Positions 25,733 through 34,798 of a stretch of 64,000 nucleotides of DNA are shown piece after piece (position 1 is the first letter of the stretch; each line of letters starts with the position of its first letter). Source of the DNA: DAIPKP01 sp964545875 (GTDB lineage: Bacteria > Synergistota > Synergistia > Synergistales > Aminiphilaceae); the NCBI GenBank assembly GCA_964545875.1, contig CAZJHH010000003.1, positions 62,001 through 126,000 on the forward strand, given 5' to 3'. The notes beneath the pieces were generated by a model that saw nothing but the letters and a program-made list of their open reading frames with translations, made no database searches and was not told the origin of the DNA. The position numbers were made by a program, and so were the translations under genes.

Positions 25733-26844
25733 GCCTGGGAGAGCTTTCGGGAGATCTCTATGGCAAGGCTCTTCTCGAAGCTCTTTCCGCCCGGGGCTAT
25801 TCGGGCCCCGCGGAGGGCATGGTGGGCCCCGAGAGCCGTTCCGCCGGAGCCCGGCAGATCTGGTCTTCCGAGGAACTGCACCTTATGGGGTTTTCCGATG
25901 TCCTCGGCGCGCTTCCCCGCCTTTTCAAGCTTCTCGGAAAGATGACGGAACATATTCTTCGAACCTCTCCTCGGGCGGTGGTTCTGGTAGACAGCCCGGA
26001 TTTTCATCTTCCCCTGGCGGAAAGGCTCCGCCGAAAGGGGTACCGAGGAGCTCTTTTCAATATCGCTCCTCCCACGGTGTGGGCCTGGCGCAGGGGGCGG
26101 GTTAAGAAGCTCCGGAAGTATTACGATTGCTGTTTCCCCCTCTTTCCTTTCGAGCACGAGCTGCTTCTCCGAAAGGGAGTGCCCTCGGTTTTCTGCGGGC
26201 ATCCTCTTTTGGAAGAGCAGCTTTTTCTGCGTCCTCCCGGGACTTTTTCCGGAGAAAAACTTTCTTCGGTGGCTCTTCTTCCGGGGAGCCGGGGGAGTGA
26301 AGTCCGGCATCTTCTTCCGGTGTTCCGGGATGCGATGCCTCTCCTTCTCGAAGGAGGAGTGCGTCCGTGGATATCCGTGGCCCCGGGGCTCTCTGAAGAG
26401 GCTCGAGATCTGCTGTATCGTTCTTTTCCGGAAGAATATTGCACTCGGGAGCCCGGCAGAGAGCTTATGAAACGTACCGATGCCGTGATGGGAGCGTGCG
26501 GCACCGCTGCGGTGGAGGCCCTTCTCCTGAATCGCTACATGGTGGTGCTGTACCGCATGTCCGGATTGAATTGGGGCATTTTTTCCCTTCTCCGGGGATT
26601 GCAATGCATCGGAGTGTCCCACGGGGCGGTGCCGAATCTTCTGGGAGACAGCCCGGTCTATCCCGAGCTTTTACAGCATCAGGCTCGGGGGGATGTGGGA
26701 GTGGCTCTTTTGAAGGCCTATGAAGGCTCCCGGGAATTAAGGCGGACCGTTCACCGGCGTATGGAGATCGCCCGGGGGCGATTGGGGATTCCCGGAGCCT
26801 TCGATCTCTGGGCCCGGAAAATTCTGGAATACCTTCGGCCATGA
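25717..26844 (+). CDS. lpxB: Lipid-A-disaccharide synthase LpxB
   Basis: LpxB (GT19) joins lipid X to UDP-diacylglucosamine. The 375-residue product has LSLGELSGDLYG at the N-terminus, VLVDSPDFHLPLAERLRRKG, the strongly conserved IAPPTVWAWRRGRVKKLRK, the VFCGHPLLEE segment and LLPGSRGSEVRHLLPVF. No ATG precedes the conserved N-terminus; the likely start is TTG 25717 behind GGGGGTG, overlapping lpxI by 16 bases. The stop overlaps the next gene as ATGA. Two further LpxB-like proteins are encoded nearby. Confidence 0.93.
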   Translation: MSLFLSLGELSGDLYGKALLEALSARGYSGPAEGMVGPESRSAGARQIWSSEELHLMGFSDVLGALPRLFKLLGKMTEHILRTSPRAVVLVDSPDFHLPLAERLRRKGYRGALFNIAPPTVWAWRRGRVKKLRKYYDCCFPLFPFEHELLLRKGVPSVFCGHPLLEEQLFLRPPGTFSGEKLSSVALLPGSRGSEVRHLLPVFRDAMPLLLEGGVRPWISVAPGLSEEARDLLYRSFPEEYCTREPGRELMKRTDAVMGACGTAAVEALLLNRYMVVLYRMSGLNWGIFSLLRGLQCIGVSHGAVPNLLGDSPVYPELLQHQARGDVGVALLKAYEGSRELRRTVHRRMEIARGRLGIPGAFDLWARKILEYLRP

Positions 26845-27962
26845 AGCGCTATCTGGTTCTTGCCAACGGCCCGGGAGAGGTTTGGGGATGGGCCCGTCCT
26901 TTGCTGAGGGAGATTCTTCGGCGGGGGGATGTGCCGGAACTCTGCCTTCTTCCCTGCCAGTTCGCGTCGGGGAGGGAGAAAGAGGCGGTGGAGAGGCACC
27001 TTTCCGTAAAGGTGTACCCTCTTTCGGGAAGAAAATTTTTCCTGGATCCCAGAAAAGGCGGGTACTCCGGGATAATACAGCTGGGAGGAGATCTTTTCTT
27101 CGGGCGTTATTTTTCCTGGAGATGTGGTTGTCCTCTGGCAACGTATACCTATGGCTGGAAAAAGGGACTCCCGAACTGTGATCTCGTGGCCACCGCCTTT
27201 GAGACCATGAAGAAGAGCCTGGAAAGCCGGGGACAACCCGCATATGTAACGGGAGATCTCGTGGCGAGTGCTCTGGAGGCGGATCCCCACGATTTTTCCT
27301 GGAGCGCTCCCGAAGGAAGAAGGGTGGTCTTTTTCCCCGGAAGCCGGAAAATCATTCGAGAAGCGGCTCTTCCCTATGCGCTGGATTTTCGCAGAGCTTT
27401 GTTGGAACGTCTTCCGGAGGTGGAGATTACAGCTCTTCTTTCTCCCTTCAGTGATCCCGAGGAGCCCTTTCTTTGGCAGCGGGAAGGATTTCGTACCGCC
27501 ACCACCGATACCGGAGGGGTTCTGGCCGGGGCGGATGCGGCTCTTACCCAGCCTGGAACGAATACTCTGGAGTTGCTGCATACGTGTACTCCCGGCATGG
27601 TGGTGGTGCCGGACCGATTCCTTTCCTTGATCCCCCTTCCGGGAATTCTTGGAGGACTGGACCGGATTGTTTTTCTGGGTTCCTGGATTCGGCATGCGGG
27701 CATACGGCACCTTCGCTCCTCTCTCAAAGATTATCTGGCCTGGCCCAATCGTATAGGGGGCCGGGAAATTCTTCCCGAAAGAACCGGCCCCTGCTTGCCC
27801 GATGATCTGGCCCGGGAGATGGCGGAGTTTCTGCTTTCCCCGGAGCGCCGGAACATGGTGAAAAAAGATCTTGCCCGGCTTGGAAAAGAGAGTGAAACCG
27901 GGCAGGAACATCGAAACGGAGCGGTATGCTTTATGAATGTCCTCGAGGAGAAAATAGAATGA
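26841..27962 (+). CDS. LpxB-like (GT19-related) protein, function unknown
   Basis: The 373-residue protein resembles LpxB in layout: an N-terminal Rossmann half (YLVLANGPGEVWGWARPLL), then VVFFPGSRKIIREAALPYAL, matching the LpxB PGSR segment. A nucleotide-sugar-side motif TQPGTNTLELLHTCTPGMVV corresponds to the GT-B C-terminal acceptor/donor site. It lacks LpxB's PPTVWAWR signature, having YTYGWKKG at that place. It is probably a glycosyltransferase or a relative acting in lipid A or surface glycolipid synthesis. It is joined to lpxB and msbA by ATGA overlaps at both ends, implying a linked function. Confidence 0.65.
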   Translation: MKRYLVLANGPGEVWGWARPLLREILRRGDVPELCLLPCQFASGREKEAVERHLSVKVYPLSGRKFFLDPRKGGYSGIIQLGGDLFFGRYFSWRCGCPLATYTYGWKKGLPNCDLVATAFETMKKSLESRGQPAYVTGDLVASALEADPHDFSWSAPEGRRVVFFPGSRKIIREAALPYALDFRRALLERLPEVEITALLSPFSDPEEPFLWQREGFRTATTDTGGVLAGADAALTQPGTNTLELLHTCTPGMVVVPDRFLSLIPLPGILGGLDRIVFLGSWIRHAGIRHLRSSLKDYLAWPNRIGGREILPERTGPCLPDDLAREMAEFLLSPERRNMVKKDLARLGKESETGQEHRNGAVCFMNVLEEKIE

Positions 27963-29704
27963 AACGACTTGTACCGGGGGTTTACCTTCGGCTGCTTGCC
28001 TATGCGGTGCCCTATCGGAAACGAGCCCTCTGGGCCTTTTTCTGCATGGTGGGGGCCGCTCTTTTCGGAGTGATTCCCCCCTGGCTCATGAAGAACGTGG
28101 TGGATGACGTGCTCATCGGAAGACGCCTGGAGATACTCAACGTTCTTGCGGTAGGGCTGGTGCTGCTCTATACGGGAAAAGCCCTCTTTTCCTATGGCCA
28201 GCGCTACCTCATGACCTGGGTGGGGCAGCGAGTCATTCTGGATCTCCGGGTGCTTCTTTACGATCATACGCAGCACATGCCCCTCTCGTTTATCTCGGGA
28301 AACCGGGTGGGAGAGCTTCTCTCGCGGATTACCAACGATGTGACGGTGCTTCAGGATGTGGTCACTTCCGTGGTGGTGGATCTCGTGGTTCAGGGGGTCA
28401 CCTTCGTGGGAATGCTGAGCTTTCTCCTGTACATCAACTGGAAGCTCACCCTGGTGGCCTTTGCCATTCTTCCCCTGGCGGCGCTGATCATCGACCGGAC
28501 CTCCAAGAAGATGCGCGGCGTGGGGCATCATATTCAGGAACAGCTTGCCCGGGTTTCGGGAATTGCCCAGGAGGCCCTTTCCTCTCTGCGCATCGTCCAT
28601 TCCTTTGCCACCGAAGAGCAGGAACTCCGACGCTTTCGAGATCAGAACCTCCTCAACTTCAAGGCCCTTATGCACGGAACCCAGATCTTTTCCGCTCTGG
28701 AGGGAGTGGTGGAAGTCATTCTCGTGGGAGCTCTGGCCTTTATCCTCTGGATAGGAGGGCGTAAGGTCATTTCTGGAGAGCTTACGCCGGGAGAGCTCAT
28801 CGCCTTTCTGGGATATCTGGGTTTTCTCGTGCAGCCCATCCGAGTCTGCAGCCGGGCCATAAGCCGTATTCAGCAAGGGCTGGCTTCGGCGGATCGAATT
28901 TTTTCTCTTCTCGATACTCCGGTTTCCATCAAATCCCCTCCTTCTCCGGTTTATCCGGGAAATCTCCGGGGAGAAGTCACCTTCGAAAAGGTCCATTTCT
29001 CCTATGAAGAAGGGCAGGAAGTCCTTCGTGGGATTTCCTGTACCGTGGCCTCGGGAGAAACCGTGGCCATCGTGGGGAATACCGGGGCGGGAAAGTCCAC
29101 TCTGGTGGATCTTATTCCCCGGTTTTACGACCCTCAGAAAGGGCGCGTGCTGGTGGACCGCATGGATCTCCGTTCGTTGCATCTCCCCTCCCTGCGGAAA
29201 CAGATCGGCATTGTGCCCCAGGATCCCGTACTTCTTCGGGGTTCCATAGGGAGCAATATCGCCTACGGCTATCCCCAGGCTTCGGAAGAGGATATTCACG
29301 AGGCGGCGGAGCTTGCGGGAATTCATGATTTCGTGACATCCCTTCCCCGGGGGTACGACACCCTCGTGGGAGAGCGGGGAGTTACCCTGAGCGGAGGCCA
29401 GCGCCAGCGGGTGGCCATTGCCCGGGCCATCATACGAAATCCCCGGATCCTCATTCTCGACGAGGCCACTTCCTCTCTGGATGCGGAGGTGGAGCAGCGA
29501 ATTCAGGAGGCCATGCAGAAGGCCATGAAGGGGCGAACCTCCTTTGTCATCGCCCACCGGCTCTCCACGGTGCGGAAGGCGGACCGGATTCTCGTTCTTT
29601 CGAAGGGAATTATCAGCGAAGAGGGAACCCACGAGGAGCTCCTGGCCAAAGAGGGAACGTATGCACACCTCTATGCCTTGCAGTTCGGAAAGGCCTATGC
29701 GTAA
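27959..29704 (+). CDS. msbA: MsbA-like ABC lipid exporter
   Basis: MsbA flips lipid A-core across the inner membrane as a homodimer. The 581-residue half-transporter has an N-terminal six-helix domain (about 1-310) and a C-terminal nucleotide-binding domain. The latter has Walker A GNTGAGKST, Q-loop GIVPQDPVLLRGSIGSNIAY, signature TLSGGQRQR, Walker B ILILDEATSSLD and the H-loop FVIAHRLSTV. Start ATG 27959 overlaps the previous stop (ATGA), behind GAGGAG. Substrate assignment rests on its place between lpxB and lpxK; sequence alone only says type-I ABC exporter. Confidence 0.85.
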   Translation: MKRLVPGVYLRLLAYAVPYRKRALWAFFCMVGAALFGVIPPWLMKNVVDDVLIGRRLEILNVLAVGLVLLYTGKALFSYGQRYLMTWVGQRVILDLRVLLYDHTQHMPLSFISGNRVGELLSRITNDVTVLQDVVTSVVVDLVVQGVTFVGMLSFLLYINWKLTLVAFAILPLAALIIDRTSKKMRGVGHHIQEQLARVSGIAQEALSSLRIVHSFATEEQELRRFRDQNLLNFKALMHGTQIFSALEGVVEVILVGALAFILWIGGRKVISGELTPGELIAFLGYLGFLVQPIRVCSRAISRIQQGLASADRIFSLLDTPVSIKSPPSPVYPGNLRGEVTFEKVHFSYEEGQEVLRGISCTVASGETVAIVGNTGAGKSTLVDLIPRFYDPQKGRVLVDRMDLRSLHLPSLRKQIGIVPQDPVLLRGSIGSNIAYGYPQASEEDIHEAAELAGIHDFVTSLPRGYDTLVGERGVTLSGGQRQRVAIARAIIRNPRILILDEATSSLDAEVEQRIQEAMQKAMKGRTSFVIAHRLSTVRKADRILVLSKGIISEEGTHEELLAKEGTYAHLYALQFGKAYA

Positions 29705-32003
29705 CCGCCTGATTTTCAGCTATCTCGAATACATTCGGGGAAAGGCTCCTCACTCCTTCTGGAGACTTCTCGCTCCCCTGGGATACGTGGGGCGTCTCGT
29801 TTCGAGAGTGCGCAACGGCGCCTATGATCATGGTTTCGGAGGAGTTAAGGAACCGCCTCTTCCGGTGATCAGCGTGGGAAATCTTTCCCTCGGGGGAACC
29901 AATAAAACCCCCTTCGTGGCCATGGTGGTTCGGAAGCTTTTGGAGGCGGAGCTTTCTCCGGGCATCGTCAGCCGGGGATACGGAGGAGCCGTGCGGGATA
30001 CCCGGGTGCTTCGAAACGGCGAAGGCGAGCGGGATCTCGTGGGAGACGAGCCTCTTCTTCTCTCGTCCTCTTTTCCGGAAGTTCCCGTGGCTCTTTCGCC
30101 GAACCGTTACGAAGGAGTGGAGGCCCTCGCCCGGGAGGGATGTTCCGTGGTGGTGGCGGACGATGCCTTTCAGCATCGCCGGATGGGGCGGGACGTGGAT
30201 ATCCTCCTGGTGGACGCCACCTGTCCCTTCGGTAACGAAAGGCATTTCCCCGGAGGAATGCTTCGGGAGGGGCTTGAGGGAATATCCCGAGCCCATCTGG
30301 TGGTGATCACCAAGTCCGATCAGGTTTCTCCGGAGAAACGCGGGCTCCTGAAAAAGCGTATAGCCCGGTATCTTCCGGAGGAGCGGATTTTTTTCTCCCG
30401 GCTGGTTCTCTCGGGATGGTACGGCTTCTTTCGGGGAGAACTCACTCCGGAGACGGATCTTCCCAAGGGCTCCGAAAAGGGATTTCTCGCCTTCTCCGCC
30501 ATCGGGAATCCCGAAAGTTTTCATCGGCTTCTGGAGAATCAGGGGCTAAGGGTGCAAGAAGAGATACCCTTTCGGGATCATCACCGGTTTTCCTCCCAGG
30601 ACGTGGCCTTTCTGGGAGAACGGGGAGCCGCTCTCGGTGTGGCGGGATTGGTGTGTACCGAAAAGGATATCTGGAACCTTCCCGAGGAATGTTCCTTCGG
30701 GCTGCCTCTGTACGTTCCCCGGGTCTGCACCCGCATGGAGGAGGAGGAGCTATTCTGGCATCTTTTGGGAGAAGCTTTGCGTCCCCGCCTCGTGGTGGCT
30801 TCCAACGGATATGGGGAGGATGCGGTGGGGGCCGCCCTCGCCCGAATCCTCAAGAAACGTTTTCCTTCGGCGGAGGTGGGAGCCTTTGCTCTTGTGGGAA
30901 CCGGAGCGGCCTACCGCGGGGAGGGAATTTCGGTCTATTCCCCCCCCGTGGAAAGCCCCAGCGGGGGGATCGTAAAATACAGTCTTCGCACTTTTCTTCG
31001 GGAGATTCGGGGAGGGCTTCTGAGGAGCATCCGAAGCCAGCTCGATTTCTGGAAGCCCCTGAGGGGAAATGTCCGCACGGTGCTCTGTGTGGGAGACGTG
31101 TATCTCCTTCTCCATACTTTGGAAGGCCAGGGGCAGCTTCCGGCGCTTCTGGCCACTGCCAAGAGCGTTCGCCTGGGAGGACACTGGCGGGTAGAACGGT
31201 TTCTCCTGCGTCTTTTCTGCCGCCTGGTCTGGACCCGGGACGAAGAAACCGCCCGGGAGCTCCTTTCTTCCGGAGTGGATGCGAAATTCGAAGGAAATCC
31301 CCTTATGGACATGGTCTCCTCCGAAAACCAGGAAAAGCCTCCTTCCTGGGATAATGGTAAGGGTGCGAGGGTGCTTCTCCTTCCGGGAAGCCGTATCCGG
31401 GCCTACGAAGATCTGGGGCTTCTTCTGCGAACGGTGGAGATTCTCTATCGGGAGGTGCCCTCTCTTTCCTGCCGTCTCGTGGTGGCTCCCACCCTGGAAA
31501 AGGAAGAGCTTTCCCGGGTAATACGGAGAGAAGGCTGGCAGGAGGAGGGGTTTTTCTGGAGTCATCCCGAAGGATGCCGTATCGCTCTGTACGGAGGATC
31601 CCTCGTGGAAGGAGCTCCGGGGGCGGACCTTCTTATCGGTCTTGGAGGAACTGCCAACCAGGTGTGTGCGGGGCTCGGCATTCCGGTGCTTTCCGTACGC
31701 GAGAAGGGAAAACTGGTACAGAAAAAGCTTCTCGGCGAGGCGGAGGCACTGGTACCTCCGGATCCCGAAAGCCTTGCCCGAAAGGCCCGGATCTTGCTGG
31801 AAAATCCGGAAATCCTTGCCCGGATGAGCCGGGCGGGGCGAGAGGCCATGGGGCCTCCGGGAAGCCTCGAACGAATTGTACAAACCTTGGATGCCCGGTT
31901 CGGCTGGAGCAACCGGTGCCGGGTGTATGACGTTTTTTGCGGTTACCGGAGATTCCGGAATCCGCCGAAGGAGGAAGAAGAAAAATGTCCATTCTTGCGG
32001 TAA
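29697..32003 (+). CDS. lpxK: Tetraacyldisaccharide 4'-kinase LpxK fused to an LpxB-like domain
   Basis: The 768-residue protein has two parts. Residues ~1-358 are LpxK, which phosphorylates lipid A disaccharide at the 4' position: membrane-anchoring N-terminus, P-loop region GNLSLGGTNKTPF, VSRGYGG, VVVADDAFQHRRMGRD and LREGLEGISRAHLVVITKSD. Residues ~362-768 form a second GT-B-like unit starting VVASNGYGEDAVGAAL, with LLLPGSRIRAYEDLGLLL and LIGLGGTANQVCAGLGIPV. That unit resembles the 'lipid-A-disaccharide synthase-related' family known as stand-alone proteins in cyanobacteria. The fusion is a single uninterrupted frame. The P-loop has Asn where LpxK usually has Gly (GGTGKTP). It starts 8 bases inside msbA. 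Confidence 0.85.
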   Translation: MRNRLIFSYLEYIRGKAPHSFWRLLAPLGYVGRLVSRVRNGAYDHGFGGVKEPPLPVISVGNLSLGGTNKTPFVAMVVRKLLEAELSPGIVSRGYGGAVRDTRVLRNGEGERDLVGDEPLLLSSSFPEVPVALSPNRYEGVEALAREGCSVVVADDAFQHRRMGRDVDILLVDATCPFGNERHFPGGMLREGLEGISRAHLVVITKSDQVSPEKRGLLKKRIARYLPEERIFFSRLVLSGWYGFFRGELTPETDLPKGSEKGFLAFSAIGNPESFHRLLENQGLRVQEEIPFRDHHRFSSQDVAFLGERGAALGVAGLVCTEKDIWNLPEECSFGLPLYVPRVCTRMEEEELFWHLLGEALRPRLVVASNGYGEDAVGAALARILKKRFPSAEVGAFALVGTGAAYRGEGISVYSPPVESPSGGIVKYSLRTFLREIRGGLLRSIRSQLDFWKPLRGNVRTVLCVGDVYLLLHTLEGQGQLPALLATAKSVRLGGHWRVERFLLRLFCRLVWTRDEETARELLSSGVDAKFEGNPLMDMVSSENQEKPPSWDNGKGARVLLLPGSRIRAYEDLGLLLRTVEILYREVPSLSCRLVVAPTLEKEELSRVIRREGWQEEGFFWSHPEGCRIALYGGSLVEGAPGADLLIGLGGTANQVCAGLGIPVLSVREKGKLVQKKLLGEAEALVPPDPESLARKARILLENPEILARMSRAGREAMGPPGSLERIVQTLDARFGWSNRCRVYDVFCGYRRFRNPPKEEEEKCPFLR

Positions 32004-32710
32004 TTCCCGCCCGGTACGCCAGCACCCGCCTTCCGGGGAAACCCCTGGTTCCTCTGGGGGGAGTTCCTCTGGTACTTCGGGTTCTTGAGGGACTGCGGCA
32101 GTGCCGGGTGGATCGTATCGTGGTGGCTACGGATCATGAAATTATTCAGGAAGTGGTGGAGAAAGCCGGGGGGGAGGTTATGATGACCCCTCGGAATCTG
32201 GCAAGCGGCGGAGACCGGGTAGCCTGGGTGGCCCGAGAGATTGCCGAGGCTTCGGTGGTGCTCAATGTGCAGGTGGACGATCCCTTCGTGGGGCCCGACA
32301 TGATCGACCCCCTGGTGGTGAAGCTCCAGGAGGATGCCTCTCTCTCTCTGGCGCTGCTCGCGAAAAAGATAGACAATCCCCGGGAGGTGGAGGATCCGAA
32401 TATCGTGAAGATGGTCTTCGATGCCCGGATGCGGGCTCTCTACTTCAGCCGTTCCCCCATCCCCTATCCCCGGAACTCCAAGGACGCCGTCTGGTACAAG
32501 CATATCGGCCCCTACGCCTACCGAAGAGATTTTCTGCTCCGCTTCGCCTCTTGGGAACCCACGCCGCTGGAACGTACCGAGAGCCTGGAAATGCTTCGGG
32601 TTCTCGAAAAGGGATATCCCATCGGAGTGGTTCCGGTGGAGCGGGATACGCTGGAAATCGATACCCCCGAAGATGTGGAGCGCTGCGAGGCCTATCTCGA
32701 AGGGCGATGA
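31985..32710 (+). CDS. kdsB: CMP-Kdo synthetase KdsB
   Basis: KdsB activates Kdo with CTP to CMP-Kdo. The 241-residue protein has the nucleotidyltransferase start AVIPARYASTRLPGKPLVPL, DRIVVATDHEII, and the metal-site region VLNVQVDDPFVGP. It ends with GPYAYRRDFLLRF, LERTESLEMLRVLE and DTLEIDTPEDVER. The usual VQGDEP is here VQVDDP, a modest variation at a conserved place that keeps the first aspartate. Start ATG 31985 is 10 bases after AAGGAGG and overlaps the lpxK fusion by 19 bases. Confidence 0.9.
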   Translation: MSILAVIPARYASTRLPGKPLVPLGGVPLVLRVLEGLRQCRVDRIVVATDHEIIQEVVEKAGGEVMMTPRNLASGGDRVAWVAREIAEASVVLNVQVDDPFVGPDMIDPLVVKLQEDASLSLALLAKKIDNPREVEDPNIVKMVFDARMRALYFSRSPIPYPRNSKDAVWYKHIGPYAYRRDFLLRFASWEPTPLERTESLEMLRVLEKGYPIGVVPVERDTLEIDTPEDVERCEAYLEGR

Positions 32711-32914
32711 TGCCTTGGCGATATCTGTGCGAAAAGAGAAATTCCGTTCCTTGTGTTCTCAAGCGTGCAGAGGCGTGCGGTAGAAACGGCGGAAGGAGAT
32801 GCAAGCCCCGGCGTGTTTTCGTTACGCGGCATTCCCCCGGGGTGTGCCAAGAGTGCGGGGTACATACGCGCCCCGGAGTTTTCGGTACTGTTTTCAAGGA
32901 AGGAAGAGAAATAG

Positions 32915-33784
32915 ATGGCACCCATATGTCCCATAACGTTGCAGGATACCGACATTACCATAGGCACGGGAAAGCTTGCCCTTTTCGGGGGGCCCTGTGT
33001 GCTCGAGAGCCTGGCGGGAGCTCTGGAAATTGCGGAGGAACTTCAGAAAATCTGCGCCTCCCTCGGGGTGAACTATGTTTTCAAGGCTTCCTTCGATAAG
33101 GCCAATCGCACCTCCCTCTCCAGCTATCGGGGGCCGGGATTGGAAGAAGGGCTTGAATGGCTGGAGCATATCCGGAACACCTTGAAAGTTCCGGTGATTA
33201 CGGATATTCACGAGCCCTGGCAGGCCGAAAAGGTGGCGGAGGTGGCGGCGATTCTGCAGATTCCCGCCTTTCTCTGCCGCCAGACGGATCTTCTTGTGGC
33301 GGCGGCTCGAACCGGCCGGCCGGTGAACGTAAAAAAGGCCCAGTTTCTGGATCCCCGGAACATGGCTCCGGTGGTGCAGAAGCTCAAGGATTCCGGGGCA
33401 TCTCAGATCATGCTCTGCGAACGGGGAACGAGCTTCGGCTACGGCCAGCTGGTGGTGGACTTCCGAAGCCTTCCCCTCATGCGTTCCCTGGGATGCCCTG
33501 TGGTCTTCGATGCCACCCACAGTGTGCAGATGCCCGGAGGCCGGGGAGAAACCAGCGGAGGAGATCGGCGCTTTGTGCCGGTTCTCGCCCGGGCGGCGGC
33601 ATCCGTAGGCATGGATGCCCTCTTTGCGGAGGTACATCCGGATCCGGAAAAAGCTTTGAGCGACGGTCCCAACATGATTCCCCTGGGGCATTTCCGGGCC
33701 TTTCTGGAGGACGTCCTGGAGACGCATACCCTGGCCTGGAGCCGGGGATTTGCCTCTCTCGACTTTTTTGAGGGTTCCCGATAA
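32915..33784 (+). CDS. kdsA: Kdo-8-phosphate synthase KdsA, metal-dependent type
   Basis: KdsA condenses PEP with arabinose-5-phosphate to give Kdo-8-P. The 289-residue TIM barrel has FGGPCVLES near the N-terminus, with cysteine (Cys28) where the metal-free E. coli-type enzyme has asparagine, indicating the metal-dependent class. Other motifs are FKASFDKANRTS, ITDIHEPWQA, LCRQTDLLVAAA, CERGTSFGYGQLVVDFRS and FDATHSVQMPGG. The start follows AAGGAAG. The 204 bases between kdsB and kdsA carry no recognisable gene. The stop shares one base with the next start. Confidence 0.94.
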   Translation: MAPICPITLQDTDITIGTGKLALFGGPCVLESLAGALEIAEELQKICASLGVNYVFKASFDKANRTSLSSYRGPGLEEGLEWLEHIRNTLKVPVITDIHEPWQAEKVAEVAAILQIPAFLCRQTDLLVAAARTGRPVNVKKAQFLDPRNMAPVVQKLKDSGASQIMLCERGTSFGYGQLVVDFRSLPLMRSLGCPVVFDATHSVQMPGGRGETSGGDRRFVPVLARAAASVGMDALFAEVHPDPEKALSDGPNMIPLGHFRAFLEDVLETHTLAWSRGFASLDFFEGSR

Positions 33785-34791
33785 TGGATAGATTGCCCCA
33801 CGAACGAGAAGGTACCCCGCGTACCCGGGAGGAGCTTCTGGAAGTCGGCCGGAGGGTGCTCCGGGCCGAGGCGGCGGCTCTTCTGAAAAGTGCAGAGGAG
33901 ATGGACGCTCCCATGGCGGAGGCCGCCAAGAGCATTCACTGCTGCAAGGGCCGCCTGGTAGTGGCGGGGCTCGGTAAATCCGGCCTGATAGGCCGCAAGA
34001 TCGCCGCTACCTTCGCCTCTCTGGGAACGCCCTCGTTTTTTCTGCACGCTTCGGAAGGAGCTCACGGAGATCTGGGCATGGTCTGCCGGGAGGATGTGGG
34101 ACTCTTTCTGAGCAACAGCGGAGAGACCCGGGAGGTGCTGGAACTTCTTCCGTATTTTCGGCGCCTGGGGGCCACGATAATTGCCATGACGGGAAACACC
34201 GCTTCCCGGCTCGCCCGGGAGGCGGATCTGGTGCTCTGCAGCCGGGTGGAGTGCGAGGCGGATCCTCTGGGACTCGCCCCCACCAGCAGCACCACTCTCC
34301 AGCTTGCCCTGGGGGATGCCCTGGCGGGAATGGTGACGGAGATTCGAGGGCTCCGGCGAGAAGATTTTGCCCTCTTTCATCCAGGAGGAAGCCTGGGCAG
34401 GCGTCTGCTTCTCCGGGTGCGGGACGTTATGGGAGGAGCGGACCGGCTCCCCCTGGTGGAGGAAGGGGCGAGCGTGAAGGAAGCTCTCTTTTCCATTACC
34501 AGCAAGGGATACGGTGCCACGGTGGTGGTGAACGATTCTGGAGAGCTTCGGGGGATCTTTACCGACGGAGATTTCCGCCGCCTCATGGAAGATCGGGGAG
34601 CCGAGGCCTTTAGCCTTTCCGTGGAAAGCGTGATGACCCGATCTCCCCGGGTGATCGCTCCGGATCGGCTTGCGGCGGAGGCGGTGCTGCTTATGGAGCA
34701 GCACGAAGTTTCCGTGCTGGTGGTGGCCGAGGGCAACCGTCCCGCGGGAATGGTGCATCTCCACGATCTTCTCAAGGCCGGAGTGGCCTGA
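33784..34791 (+). CDS. kdsD: Arabinose-5-phosphate isomerase (KdsD/KpsF/GutQ family)
   Basis: This enzyme makes D-arabinose 5-phosphate from ribulose 5-phosphate, the substrate for KdsA. The 335-residue protein has an N-terminal SIS domain (LVVAGLGKSGLIGRKIAATF, HASEGAHGDLGM, LFLSNSGETREVLELLP, APTSSTTLQLALGDALA). Two CBS repeats follow in the C-terminal third (VRDVMGGADRLPLV..., VESVMTRSPRVIAP...). HPGGSLGRRLLLRVRDVM is the family's junction motif. It overlaps the kdsA stop by one base (TAATG). Confidence 0.93.
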   Translation: MDRLPHEREGTPRTREELLEVGRRVLRAEAAALLKSAEEMDAPMAEAAKSIHCCKGRLVVAGLGKSGLIGRKIAATFASLGTPSFFLHASEGAHGDLGMVCREDVGLFLSNSGETREVLELLPYFRRLGATIIAMTGNTASRLAREADLVLCSRVECEADPLGLAPTSSTTLQLALGDALAGMVTEIRGLRREDFALFHPGGSLGRRLLLRVRDVMGGADRLPLVEEGASVKEALFSITSKGYGATVVVNDSGELRGIFTDGDFRRLMEDRGAEAFSLSVESVMTRSPRVIAPDRLAAEAVLLMEQHEVSVLVVAEGNRPAGMVHLHDLLKAGVA

Positions 34792-34798
34792 GATTTTC

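Noticed and set aside
32711..32914. Small gene between kdsB and kdsA
   Set aside because: Frames here are Cys/Arg-rich without family features and lack a suitable start; treated as untranslated spacer.
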